From positions 21,637-85,636 of the forward strand of contig CANOVB010000008.1 of assembly GCA_947570695.1 (NCBI GenBank): 64,000 bases of DNA, in the 5' to 3' direction. This document shows, piece after piece, positions 10,421-18,920 of the stretch. The notes below the pieces were generated by a model. The model was not told the DNA's origin and searched no databases. It worked only from the letters and a program-made list of their open reading frames with translations. The number at the start of each line of letters is the position of its first letter. Position 1 is the first letter of the stretch. The translations under genes and the position numbers were made by a program. Origin of the DNA: an uncultured Clostridium sp. GTDB lineage: Bacteria > Bacillota > Clostridia > TANB77 > CAG-508.

Positions 10421-10463
10421 CAGTTCGATTTTAACACCTTCTTCTTATTATTTAGTTTTGATA

Positions 10464-10685
10464 TCACAACATATCTAAGGATCTTTTCTTTAAATTTCCA
10501 TTTTTGTCATAAGTTTGATGCAGTACCACTTGGATGGTATCTCCCTCTTCAACGATTTCATATACCTCTTTATTATCAAAAGTGGCTGATATATCATCAT
10601 AAGAAACCGTTACAAGATTGCTTTCAGGAAACCACTGTTGAATAAAAGAAGTGTCGGAAACATAAATCCGTCTGCTATATGACAT
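10464..10685 (-). CDS. Small protein of unknown function
   Basis: A 73-residue soluble protein beginning MSYSRRIYVSDTSFIQQWF, with acidic and beta-strand-like content and a KNGNLKKRSLDML end. Its ATG overlaps the last 11 nt of the upstream 54-codon membrane gene and has no good site of its own, so it is likely translated by coupling. Base composition is clearly less AT-rich than the surrounding genome. I do not recognise a family. The two ORFs could also be one gene split by a frameshift, giving a membrane-anchored protein of about 125 residues. Confidence 0.6.
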   Translation of the reverse strand: MSYSRRIYVSDTSFIQQWFPESNLVTVSYDDISATFDNKEVYEIVEEGDTIQVVLHQTYDKNGNLKKRSLDML

Positions 10686-10839
10686 TCACATATTGATTTT
10701 CTACCACGATTGCTTCTGCTGTAGTGTTGACGACTGTTACAGGATTCCAAAAGGCCATCAAGAATGCGATGAGTAGGACCAACAAGGGGGAGAAAGTCAA
10801 AGCAACTGCAATGTCAGAAATATTGAACCGTTTTTTCAT
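10675..10839 (-). CDS. 54-residue membrane protein, unknown function
   Basis: It starts MKKRFNISDIAVALTFSPLL and has one hydrophobic helix (about 9-31) followed by a polar tail ending YVNVI. A GGAG site lies 9 nt before the ATG. It is first in a two-gene unit with the overlapping 73-residue ORF, and a strong terminator follows. The upstream region (about 10975-11005) has an AT-rich palindromic stretch around ttacatgttacatg that might bind a regulator. Composition is less AT-rich than neighbours, suggesting acquisition. No function is assigned. Confidence 0.6.
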   Translation of the reverse strand: MKKRFNISDIAVALTFSPLLVLLIAFLMAFWNPVTVVNTTAEAIVVENQYVNVI

Positions 10840-11098
10840 AAATCATTCTCCTTCAAATTTGACTTAGAATGCTGAGGTCTGAAGTAAACAGCATCCTTTT
10901 GTTCATAAGATACTCTTGCTATTTTTCTAGTGCATAATAACCATTCATCAAAATAAATTCTATTCTCACTAATTATATTATAACATATATTACATGTTAC
11001 ATGAATTTGCAATATTTACTATCTACAGTTTCATTTCTGTTCTTTTTATTTACTAAAGAAGAGTATTGCTGTTTATAAATATCTACCTTATAGTTTAT

Positions 11099-12101
11099 CT
11101 ATACTATATAAATTATCTCATTTTTAGGGAAATATTGTTTCAATTTTTCTCTAAAAAATATTTCTCCTTCTTCTCTTATATAATTTTTATACATATATTT
11201 TCCTCTACCTCTTCCAGTCATAATATCTGGATTATATAGATTAATAGCATTTGGAAATGCATCTTGATTAATCATGCGATGAATATAGCTATATGTCATA
11301 AAAATTACTTCGAAAAAAACATCTTTTTTTACTTCTAAAGATAAATTTTCATTTAAATATTTTATCAAATTTTCATATTCTTCTTTCCAATTATCTACCA
11401 TAATTACAGGAGCAATTAAAATTCCTATTTTATATCCTGCATTTTTTAATTTGTTTATTGCTTCTATTCTATTCTTTAATCTTGATGTTCCGAAACTCTA
11501 TTTGATTAATTATTTTCTCAGGATTTACACTCATTCTAATAATTATTCTTTTATTATGTTCTATATTACATATAGAATCTACCATATCAAATTTTGTTGG
11601 AAAAGTTAAGTAACCCTTATTTTCTTTTGAAAATTTTTTTATAGTCCATTCTAAATTTCCAGTTATAGTATTTTCTAAAATTAAATCACTATTACTTCCA
11701 ATTTCAAAAGTTAATTCCTTTTCTGATTGATTATTTACTTTAATAATTTTTTCCAACATTTTTTCTCTATTTACAAAAATTCTTAAGTAGGCACATTTAT
11801 TATAATTACATACTAAATAGCAATACATACACATAGCTATACAACCAGAAGATGTATATGGAACAAGATAATCTGATACCTTATGGTTTGGGACAAATTT
11901 ATGAGTTTTTCTTACACCTATAATTAAATTTCTTTTCATTTTTGGAAATTCATAATTTTCCTTTTTTCTCATTTCTTCAATATTGTTGTGATTACTAATT
12001 ATAACTTTTGGAATATTATCATATCTTTTTAAAAGCTCTTTACCTAATTCATAATTTTCTATTTCTTTTTCATAATAAATACAGTCTGGATTAAACATCA
12101 T
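11099..12101 (-). pseudogene. Spore photoproduct lyase-like radical SAM gene, frameshifted
   Basis: Spore photoproduct lyase repairs the thymine dimer of spores using a radical SAM cluster. The upstream frame (12101-11469) has the cluster motif GCIAMCMYCY (Cx3Cx2C) and the family's FEIGSNSDL region. The position of the H-donor Cys of bacilli appears to be Ser (from memory of the Bacillus protein). The frame ends after EFRNIKIKE. Dropping one T near 11493-11495 restores FGTSRLKNRIEAINKLKNAG and runs into the second frame (IAPVIMVDNWKEEYENL), which ends at 11099. The joined protein would be about 334 residues, the family's normal length. It may be a real frameshift or an assembly error. Confidence 0.82.
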
Positions 12102-12301
12102 AAAACCTCCAAAAATAGTTTAACCTTACATATAAAAGTTATTCTTTTGCTTAGTTTTTTATAAAATATAAAATACAAACCAGCTTGCAAAAAGTCTAAA
12201 ATATTTTATTGGCTTATGATTCATTATTTTGAAAAACAAAAATATTAATATAACATTTTCTATTACATGAATTCCTTACTTTCCTCTAGAGCCTTTGATT
12301 T

Positions 12302-12352
12302 TTGCAAAATTACAAAAAATATGATATAATATATGTTCAGGTTGCATTGCAA
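12302..12352 (+). promoter_or_regulatory. Sigma-A-type promoter and small palindrome
   Basis: TTGCAA at 12302-12307 and TATAAT at 12325-12330 are 17 bp apart. A palindrome ttgcattgcaa (12342-12352) lies near the expected start of transcription and could be an operator for the following gene. Confidence 0.65.
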
Positions 12353-12373
12353 TCAAATTTATAGAAAGGATTG

Positions 12374-13612
12374 ATGATATATATGAGTACCAAGCGAGGC
12401 AAATTGCCTCCTCCACCTTGGAACAGTCCACCATTGCGGACTATTCCAGGCGCTACTCAGCTTCCCTCTTCCTGTACTTTTCAGCTGACTCCAGAAGCAG
12501 AATATGCTGTAAAAGTGCAAAATAACCCAGCCATCCTTGCAGAGGATGCAAGCAACTACCAAGACCAGCACTATGTCCGTACTTTGGCAGACCTTTTCTT
12601 GGTTATTGCTAAAAGCACAGAAATTCCTTTGTTCGAGCTCAAGAAATTTCGCATCAGCAATATGGAACTTGCTCTTTCCAAGCTTGCAAAAGAGTATCCT
12701 AGTGAATACAAGGAACTCTGTAAGTATTGGGGAGTAGTTCCTGAAGAACACCGTTCTAAAAAGAACACCAAAGGAATCAACCCTCACAGTCACCTGGCGC
12801 GCCTTGTCAGATGGGGATATTTCGATTTATTTTTCCCCAATATGGATGGCGTTATCGATTTGGTTATCAAAAAAGTGCACACTTCGAGCACCTCGATGAC
12901 TAAAATCGAAAAAGCTAAATATGCTCAGATCTTTGCAATGTTCATTACCGGCCACTCCTTTATGCCATATGATCTCGACAAATTTCTTGTGGTAAAAAAG
13001 GAATTTGAAAAACATGGCAAACTTTACAACCAATATGATCTGAAGGAAAGTGTCCTTGCCTCCTTAATTTCTGTGGAAAAGAAAGCTTGCTGGAACGCAG
13101 CTATACTTTACCACTTTTATAAGAGGTATATGAGTGAACTTTCTGACGGCTCCATCAACCTTGATGCTGTTATGTATTTCATGGATTTGATTGATTATAA
13201 TCATAAGCTCATAATCAAAGAATTTATGGATCTACTATCAGCTGAAATGTGTGATGGATGTAGTGAGAAATCCGACTTCAACTACAGGCATTTATCCCCG
13301 ATTATGTCCAACTTCGACATCCGTATGCTGAAAGAGCAAATTTTCCCGTTTGGAATCTGGGGTAGTAACGTGACTCTTTTCATGATGGATATTCCCGAAA
13401 AAGAGAGAATCGCTTACCGATATGCGTATAATCGCTTTGAAAAAAATGATTTCGATTTCGGTAAGGGGGTAGAAACCGTTAAAGAGCCGCGTTCCTGCAA
13501 ACATGCTTGTAGCCATAAAACTTATACAATGTATGGCTATCGATATGCATGGGCTCCTTTGGCTGTCAGAATTTCAGATCCTAACGAACTCTGGATGATG
13601 AGAATGATGTAA
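12374..13612 (+). CDS. Orphan protein of unknown function, probably acquired
   Basis: A protein of about 412 residues that I do not recognise. It opens with a Pro-rich stretch (KLPPPPWNSPPLRTIPG) and continues as a mainly helical soluble protein with many charged and aromatic residues; there is no signal peptide or clear membrane helix. Cys-His pairs occur near the end (SCKHACSH), hinting at metal binding but not forming a known motif. Starts at 12374 and 12383 both fit the AAAGGA site. Codon use is markedly less AT-rich than the flanking genes. It has its own promoter and a strong terminator, so it behaves as a single-gene insert. Confidence 0.8.
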   Translation: MIYMSTKRGKLPPPPWNSPPLRTIPGATQLPSSCTFQLTPEAEYAVKVQNNPAILAEDASNYQDQHYVRTLADLFLVIAKSTEIPLFELKKFRISNMELALSKLAKEYPSEYKELCKYWGVVPEEHRSKKNTKGINPHSHLARLVRWGYFDLFFPNMDGVIDLVIKKVHTSSTSMTKIEKAKYAQIFAMFITGHSFMPYDLDKFLVVKKEFEKHGKLYNQYDLKESVLASLISVEKKACWNAAILYHFYKRYMSELSDGSINLDAVMYFMDLIDYNHKLIIKEFMDLLSAEMCDGCSEKSDFNYRHLSPIMSNFDIRMLKEQIFPFGIWGSNVTLFMMDIPEKERIAYRYAYNRFEKNDFDFGKGVETVKEPRSCKHACSHKTYTMYGYRYAWAPLAVRISDPNELWMMRMM

Positions 13613-13646
13613 TCAATCCTTATGCTAGCCGCTTGGCAAAGCAGAG

Positions 13647-13690
13647 CCAGAGCCTCTATGTAGCAATACATGGAGGCTCTGGTTTATTTA
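13647..13690 (+). terminator. Rho-independent terminator
   Basis: A 14-bp stem (ccagagcctctatg / catggaggctctgg, one mismatch) with an 8-nt loop is followed by tttatttata. It lies 35 nt after the orphan gene. Confidence 0.88.
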
Positions 13691-13738
13691 TATATTTAAC
13701 TCACTTAAAAGTAAAATATTCTAGATTTTTAAATTATT

Positions 13739-14737
13739 TTATAGATTTGCTAGCGGATTATTTTCTACAGCATTTCTAATTTGTTCATTATCAACATGAG
13801 TATATATTTCTGTTGTTGATATACTTTCATGTCCCAAAAGTTCTTGCAATGCTCTTATATCAACATTTCCATATTTATACATTAAAGTTGCTGCAGTATG
13901 TCTTAATTTATGAACTGAATATTTGTCTGCTTTTTCTATTCCAGTAAGCTTTAATTCTTCTTTTATTATATATTGAACTGTACGTCTGCTAATTCTCTTT
14001 TTTTGTTCACTTAAAAATAGAGCATCTCTTGAATTAAATTTTACTCCATCTTTTGGTCTAACTGCTAAATATGAATTAACTGCTTTTACACAAGCATTAT
14101 TTAAATATATAGTACGTTCTTTATTTCCTTTTCCTATAACATTTAATTTATTGTTTTCAAAATCAATATCACTTATATTTATTCCTACTAATTCTGATAA
14201 ACGAAGTCCACAATTTAATAAAATAGTAATCATTGCAAAATTTCTTTCAGAATTATCATGATTTCCATGTCCTAAATTTTGAGAAACTGTTTCTAAAAGG
14301 TCTTTGCTTTGTTCTAATGTTAAATATTTAGGAAGTCTTTTTCCTAGTTTAGGGGTTTCTAAGTCTTGTGCCGGATTACTAGGAAGTATTTTAGTTTTAT
14401 TACACATATATTTAAAAAACACTCTTATACTTGCTGTTTTCCTTGCTAATGTTGCAGGTTTGCTCAAATAGCAATTTTTTAAATAAGCTAAAAATGAATG
14501 TATATCTTGCAAAGTAACTTTTTTTAAAGTATCTATATCAAAATCATCTATTTTAATTGTTTTTATAAATTCTTCATCATCTACTTTGGTTTGCTTAAAT
14601 TTAAATTTTATATATTTCAAAAAATGTGCAATATCATAATTATACTCTTTTATTGTGTTTTCAGATTTATTTAGAATTGTAGAACTATATGCTAAAAAAT
14701 CATTTAAAAATTCTGGATTTTCTTCTGGATTTATCAT
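13739..14737 (-). CDS. Tyrosine recombinase, XerC/XerD type
   Basis: A 332-residue site-specific recombinase. The N-terminal SAM-like DNA-binding domain covers about 1-125 and the catalytic domain the rest. Catalytic features are visible: Arg in LRLSELVGINI, Lys in the GKGNKERTIYL hairpin, HKLRHTAATLMYKYG (H-x-x-R), LGHESISTTEIYTH and the nucleophile Tyr in EIYTHV. Such enzymes resolve chromosome dimers or move elements. Its start overlaps the dinB stop by 4 bp (ATGA), so it shares dinB's SOS-type promoter. The 7-kb remnant shows there was a related copy nearby. Whether it is the housekeeping Xer protein cannot be told here. Confidence 0.9.
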   Translation of the reverse strand: MINPEENPEFLNDFLAYSSTILNKSENTIKEYNYDIAHFLKYIKFKFKQTKVDDEEFIKTIKIDDFDIDTLKKVTLQDIHSFLAYLKNCYLSKPATLARKTASIRVFFKYMCNKTKILPSNPAQDLETPKLGKRLPKYLTLEQSKDLLETVSQNLGHGNHDNSERNFAMITILLNCGLRLSELVGINISDIDFENNKLNVIGKGNKERTIYLNNACVKAVNSYLAVRPKDGVKFNSRDALFLSEQKKRISRRTVQYIIKEELKLTGIEKADKYSVHKLRHTAATLMYKYGNVDIRALQELLGHESISTTEIYTHVDNEQIRNAVENNPLANL

Positions 14738-15942
14738 AATTTTTTATCCTTCCCTTTTACAATTTCTTTTATTTCTAATTCTCCTGCTCTTGTTATTGCA
14801 TTATACCCATATTTTAATTTTAAATTATCTAGTACATTATCTAATTTTTCTTGTTTAAAATCATTAGAAAACATTGATAACTGTATTTCATCTTTGTTTT
14901 CTAAATTGTCTACTCTCACTCCTACAAGCCTTATTGGTTCATTTTTATACATTTCTAAAGTAATAAGTTTTGCTGTTTCTATTATTTCTTTTGTTGAAGA
15001 GGTTGTAAATTTTAATTGTTTTTGATGAGAATAATCTTTAAAATCTTTAGTTCTAAGCTGAACATTTACAGTATTTGCAACTAAATTATGTTTTCTTAAT
15101 CTATATGAAACTTGTTCACTTAAAGCAATTACTATTTTATAAATTTCTTCTATATCAGTTACATCTTTAGGTAATGTTACAGAATTTCCTATACTTTTTG
15201 GATCTTCTTTTTTAGAATTTACCTCACTATCATCTATTCCATTTGCATAATTCCACATTAAAATGCCAAATTTTCCAAAACGTTTTACTAAAAAATCTTT
15301 ATTTGTTTTTGCTAGATCTCCAATAGTTTTTATTCTTAAGTTATGGAGTTTTGGAACTGTTTTTTTACCAATCATAAATAATTCAGAAACTGGTAAGCAC
15401 CACATTTTATCTTCTATTTCATATTCATATAAGGTATGGATTTTATTTGGCTTTTCAAAATCAGATGCCATCTTAGCTAAGAGTTTATTACTTGAAATCC
15501 CAATGTTTACCGTAAATCCCAATTCATTTTGAACTCTTAAATTTATTTCTTTTGCAATATCTATTAATTTTCTTCCTCGCATAAATTCTGTTAAATCTAA
15601 AAAGCATTCATCTATACTAAATCTCTCTATTTTATCTGTATATTCTAAAAATAAATTATATAAATCATTAGAATATTTTTTAAATACCTTGAAATCTCCC
15701 GAAAAGACTTCTAATTTATTACATTTTTTTCTAGCAAAATATATTGGCTCTCCTGTGATAATGCCAAATTTTTTAGCAACTTGACTTTTAGCTAAAACTA
15801 TTCCAGAACGTCTTTCTTCGTCTCCTCCTATAATTGATGGTATTGTTCTAATATCTACTGGATAGCCATTTTTTAACATATTTACAGCTGTCCATGATAA
15901 AAATGCATTATTAACATCTACATGTAAAATTTGTCTATCCAT
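14734..15942 (-). CDS. dinB: DNA polymerase IV, Y family
   Basis: Error-prone translesion polymerase, 402 residues. The first catalytic Asp is in HVDVNNAFLSW (D9) and the second acidic pair in SIDECFLDLTEF (D111, E112). Palm, fingers, thumb and little-finger regions follow at normal length. The ATG at 15942 is preferred because GGAGG ends 4-5 nt upstream; an in-frame GTG at 15957 lies ahead of that site. A good promoter and a LexA-like box precede it, so SOS induction is likely. The recombinase gene overlaps its 3' end. Confidence 0.95.
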   Translation of the reverse strand: MDRQILHVDVNNAFLSWTAVNMLKNGYPVDIRTIPSIIGGDEERRSGIVLAKSQVAKKFGIITGEPIYFARKKCNKLEVFSGDFKVFKKYSNDLYNLFLEYTDKIERFSIDECFLDLTEFMRGRKLIDIAKEINLRVQNELGFTVNIGISSNKLLAKMASDFEKPNKIHTLYEYEIEDKMWCLPVSELFMIGKKTVPKLHNLRIKTIGDLAKTNKDFLVKRFGKFGILMWNYANGIDDSEVNSKKEDPKSIGNSVTLPKDVTDIEEIYKIVIALSEQVSYRLRKHNLVANTVNVQLRTKDFKDYSHQKQLKFTTSSTKEIIETAKLITLEMYKNEPIRLVGVRVDNLENKDEIQLSMFSNDFKQEKLDNVLDNLKLKYGYNAITRAGELEIKEIVKGKDKKL

Positions 15943-15964
15943 ATTTCCTCCATACACTTCTACA

Positions 15965-15978
15965 CGAACACAAGTTCT
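15965..15978. promoter_or_regulatory. LexA-type SOS box upstream of dinB
   Basis: CGAAC-acaa-GTTCT closely matches the Gram-positive SOS box CGAAC-N4-GTTCG. It sits just downstream of the dinB -10 element and about 22 bp before the start codon, where LexA would block transcription. Confidence 0.75.
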
Positions 15979-15987
15979 TATGTATGA

Positions 15988-16016
15988 ATTTTATCACCTT
16001 ACTAAAATAGTGTCAA
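15988..16016 (-). promoter_or_regulatory. dinB promoter
   Basis: Minus-strand TTGACA (16011-16016), a 17-bp spacer and TAAAAT (15988-15993) form a near-consensus sigma-A promoter. Confidence 0.8.
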
Positions 16017-16060
16017 TATATAAAGCAAAAAAATGTTCGCAATATCAAAATATATAAATA

Positions 16061-16789
16061 CTATCCTTTATTTTTCAATCTTATAACTGCATGAACTATC
16101 TTTTTATCATTACTTTTTATTGTTACATAATCAAATTCATCTGTTTTAGTATATAAAGCTTTTACTGTTTCGCCTAATTTTATTTCTTTTTTATATAATA
16201 TCTCAAATTGGTTTACTTCATTAGTAAACAATTCCTCAGGAACACATTCTTTTACAATATCCATATAATAAATATTATTTAAATGATTATTTACATCAAT
16301 CATATTTTTTGTAATTTTATATTCTATTTCTTTTGAAAATTCAGTAGGTTCAGCAAATTTTGGTAAGTCCTTTTCTTCAAAAACTGATTTATTTTCTTGC
16401 TCATATACTTTAGAGACATCTTCTCCAACTTTAATTAATTTTCCTTTTTCAATATCTATAAATAGCCATTTTGAAGTAGCTATTGCAACTATTTCATTAT
16501 TTTTATTAATAATCTCAAAATCACGAAAAGCATAAAATTTATCAATTTTTCTTGACCAAGTTTTAACTTTAAGAGTATCATTAAATAATGGTCTTTTCTT
16601 TACTTCAATTCTCCATTCTAATAGCACCCATGTTCTTTTAGTTTTTTCCATATCATTAATTCCAAAACCTGCAATTTCAGAATGCATACAAGCTACATCT
16701 TCAAAGTAAGCTAGTAAACTTGTATTAGTTAATTCTCTCATATAATTTATATCTCTTATTCCAACACAAAAATCATGTTCTACAATCAT
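16061..16789 (-). CDS. Acyl-ACP thioesterase
   Basis: A 242-residue double hot-dog protein of the acyl-ACP thioesterase family (PF01643), which releases fatty acids from acyl carrier protein. Family features include the opening FCVGIRDINYMRELTNTSLL, the WVLLEWRIEVKKRP segment, TWSRKIDKFYAFRDFEI and the second-domain IDVNNHLNNIYYMD, which has the conserved Asn-His pair. GAGGGA precedes the ATG. It is monocistronic between dinB and an orphan gene. Its likely role is membrane lipid or free fatty-acid turnover. Confidence 0.9.
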   Translation of the reverse strand: MIVEHDFCVGIRDINYMRELTNTSLLAYFEDVACMHSEIAGFGINDMEKTKRTWVLLEWRIEVKKRPLFNDTLKVKTWSRKIDKFYAFRDFEIINKNNEIVAIATSKWLFIDIEKGKLIKVGEDVSKVYEQENKSVFEEKDLPKFAEPTEFSKEIEYKITKNMIDVNNHLNNIYYMDIVKECVPEELFTNEVNQFEILYKKEIKLGETVKALYTKTDEFDYVTIKSNDKKIVHAVIRLKNKG

Positions 16790-16896
16790 TTTTATTCCCT
16801 CTTTTTACAATATATTAAATTATATCATATTTTTATAATAGTTCAAATTAATTTTTAAGAGCTAAAATAAATAATAAACTCTCCTATTAAATAATA

Positions 16897-16938
16897 ATGG
16901 CAAGAGCCTCATGCACGAATGCATAAGACTCTCGCCAA
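16897..16938 (-). terminator. Terminator of the orphan gene
   Basis: Arms ggcaagagcctcatgca and tgcataagactctcgcc pair over 17 positions with few mismatches; on the minus strand an AT-rich attattatttaat tract follows. It lies directly after the gene at 16954-17574. Confidence 0.75.
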
Positions 16939-16953
16939 TTTTTGTACAAAGAT

Positions 16954-17574
16954 TTAGATTCTCCACGCAAATGCCAAAGCGGTCTTTTCAATTCCCTCGA
17001 TTTTGAGGTCAGAAAGCCCATAAAGCAATTCATGAGGAGATCTGTGCTCGCTGGTCAAAAGGTTTGCGATACCATCGCAAAGAATGGTTTTAAGCAAATG
17101 AGTATCAGCACACCCCATGATGCCTTCCAGCTCCCAAAGCGCCTTTGACACCAGTTCTGGTCCTTTGAACTTGATGAGCTTATAGCCAATCATATGACCG
17201 AAGATATGTGCTCCATCCTGCATTACGCAAGTATCAGCATCTTCAATAATGATATCAGCTCTAGTATCGTAAAAAGCCTTGTAGCCTCTACTGATATCAA
17301 GAGATTCAAGCTGAACCTCTTGCTCATAAATGAGGCCAATAGGTAGCCGGGAGCGCTCATACATGGAAACAAATCTGCGGATTGTAGAAAAATATTGGGG
17401 AGCAAGCAGTTCTTCTGCTACCCTCTCAAGATTTTCCGCCTTCTCGCTGATACTGTCTCCCATTGCACAAGCCGCGCTTTCATCTCTGTACACATCTGGT
17501 ACTGGAATTAAACACCGGATATGAATGCGATGAGATATGGTACTGTCTTTGATGATTTCCTTGTAGTAGCCCAT
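16954..17574 (-). CDS. Orphan protein of unknown function, probably acquired
   Basis: A 206-residue protein beginning MGYYKEIIKDSTISHRIHIR. No family is recognised. It contains His- and Cys-bearing segments (CVMQDGAHIFGHMIGYKLI, GCADTHLLKTILCDG), no signal peptide and no membrane helix. The ATG at 17574 follows AAAGGGTG by 7 nt and is preferred to the upstream TTG at 17601. Like the genes at 12374 and 19077 it is less AT-rich than its neighbours and has its own promoter and terminator. Confidence 0.75.
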   Translation of the reverse strand: MGYYKEIIKDSTISHRIHIRCLIPVPDVYRDESAACAMGDSISEKAENLERVAEELLAPQYFSTIRRFVSMYERSRLPIGLIYEQEVQLESLDISRGYKAFYDTRADIIIEDADTCVMQDGAHIFGHMIGYKLIKFKGPELVSKALWELEGIMGCADTHLLKTILCDGIANLLTSEHRSPHELLYGLSDLKIEGIEKTALAFAWRI

Positions 17575-17642
17575 ACAATTCACCCTTTCTTCAAAAGCCA
17601 ACTACTTAGTTTACGCTATCTTGGATATTTGCTAACTACAAT

Positions 17643-17671
17643 ATTATACTACTTTACATAATTAAAGTCAA
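17643..17671 (-). promoter_or_regulatory. Sigma-A-type promoter of the orphan gene
   Basis: Minus-strand TTGACT (17666-17671), a 17-bp spacer and TATAAT (17643-17648), about 70 nt before the ATG at 17574. Confidence 0.75.
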
Positions 17672-17677
17672 TTATAT

Positions 17678-18259
17678 TCATAACAATATTGGCTGTATTT
17701 GCTCTTTATCTAAAGCATATTCCAAAGTCTTTTGTATATATGTTGGATCAAATACAACAGAATTAGGTTTACTTATAGGATTATCTTGCTTAAATGGCAC
17801 AAAATAATAATTTTTTCTGTTAAGTATCTTTCCTATATTCTCTGCTGCACCTGATAAAGCATTATTAGTAGATATGGCAATTACTACTGGTCTATCATTT
17901 CTTAAATGAGATTTTACTGCCATTGTAACTGGTGTATCTATAATATCATTTGCAAGTTTTGCTATTGTATTTCCAGAGCATGGTGCTACTATTAAAATAT
18001 CAAACATCTTTTTCGGTCCAATAGGTTCTGCTTCTGGTATTGAATGAATTATTTTATTAGTAGTAACATTTTCTATTTTTTCTATAAATTCTTCTGCTTT
18101 TCCAAATTTACTATCTAAATTATAACTATTAAAACTCATTATTGGTGTAATTTGTATATCTTTTATTTTCATTAATTTTTCCATTTGTTCTATTGTTTTT
18201 CTAAATGTACAAAAGGAGCCTGTAAAGGCAAACCCTATCTTTTTTCCTTCTAAATTCAC
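17678..18259 (-). CDS. dpaB: Dipicolinate synthase subunit B
   Basis: DpaB (SpoVFB) is the flavoprotein subunit that, with DpaA, makes dipicolinic acid, the spore-core calcium chelator. The 193-residue protein has the flavoprotein fold: GKKIGFAFTGSFCTFRKTIE at the start, MSFNSYNLDSKFG, and the LIVAPCSGNTIAKLANDI and PVVIAISTNNALSG segments. GTG at 18259 is chosen because AAGGGAGG lies 7 nt upstream; the longer ATG form at 18292 contains that site. dpaA usually precedes dpaB, but none is present here, so it must lie elsewhere or be lost. The gene supports a spore-forming ancestry. Confidence 0.92.
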   Translation of the reverse strand: MNLEGKKIGFAFTGSFCTFRKTIEQMEKLMKIKDIQITPIMSFNSYNLDSKFGKAEEFIEKIENVTTNKIIHSIPEAEPIGPKKMFDILIVAPCSGNTIAKLANDIIDTPVTMAVKSHLRNDRPVVIAISTNNALSGAAENIGKILNRKNYYFVPFKQDNPISKPNSVVFDPTYIQKTLEYALDKEQIQPILL

Positions 18260-18390
18260 TATATGCCCTCCCTTCTTTTCATAATATAACATAAAAATAT
18301 GTCTATATATTTTATGAAATTATGTATACTAAAGTTAAATAATAAGTAAAAATAATATAATCATAAATATAGAAAGATTTATTGTGAGCA

Positions 18391-18436
18391 TAAAAAAAGA
18401 AAGTAATTTAATATAAACATTACTTTCTTTTACTCT
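18391..18436 (-). terminator. Hairpin terminator
   Basis: Arms aaagaaagtaat and attactttcttt are followed on the minus strand by a T-run (CTTTTTTTATG). It lies just after the broken Spo0A_C gene and about 130 bp before dpaB. Confidence 0.7.
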
Positions 18437-18451
18437 TGCCATAATATAAAA

Positions 18452-18835
18452 TTATTTATCTTTTATTCTTTTTAGCACAGCTCTAATTATCATTTTAGGA
18501 CCAGGTTAAAAAAAAGTATCCTCTTCATCAAAAATGATAAATTCATAAAGATAATTTTGTAAAACTTTCTCGTTACAATCATAAAACATTTTATCAGTTG
18601 CATAAACTATAGCACCTTTTATTGTATTTGCTGTATCACAATATTTATTTGCTATTGCTGGATATATATCTTTTTCTAAACTAAATTTATAATATGTCTT
18701 TAGTGAATATAATAAATAGATAGCATCAATTATATATTATGTACCTATAAAATTAAAATTATAATTTAATTTTCTTAATTCTTGCTTAATAGAATTTTTT
18801 ATAGTTTTTTCATCAATTTTACTAATAGATTTCAT
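18452..18835 (-). pseudogene. Spo0A C-terminal-domain protein gene with two in-frame stops
   Basis: An ATG at 18835 with GGAG 9 nt upstream opens MKSISKIDEKTIKNSIKQEL and reads to FIGT, then TAA (18737-18739). The same frame continues YIIDAIYLLYSLKTYYKFSL, EKDIYPAIANKYCDTANTIK and GAIVYATDKMFYDC. This matches the DNA-binding Spo0A_C domain (helix-turn-helix around DIYPAIA..., then a recognition helix). A second TAA (18506-18508) follows FDEEDTFF and the frame then continues PGPKMIIRAVLKRIKDK to a final stop at 18452. Translation past two stops without frame change shows a recently inactivated small Spo0A_C protein of about 127 codons with no receiver domain. Confidence 0.75.
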
Positions 18836-18891
18836 TTCAAAACGCTCCTTATTTTATCATTTCTATCTTTCTTATCAATCTTATCATTTTG

Positions 18892-18920
18892 TTGACTTTA
18901 ATATAAAAGACTTCTATAAT
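18892..18920 (+). promoter_or_regulatory. Sigma-A-type promoter with long leader
   Basis: TTGACT (18892-18897), 17 bp, TATAAT (18915-18920). The gene it serves starts at 19077, leaving an untranslated leader of about 150 nt that could hold regulatory structure. Confidence 0.75.

Noticed and set aside
18506-18739. Reading TAA as a sense codon in the Spo0A_C gene
   Set aside because: TAA ends many intact genes here, so recoding is unlikely; a broken gene explains both stops.
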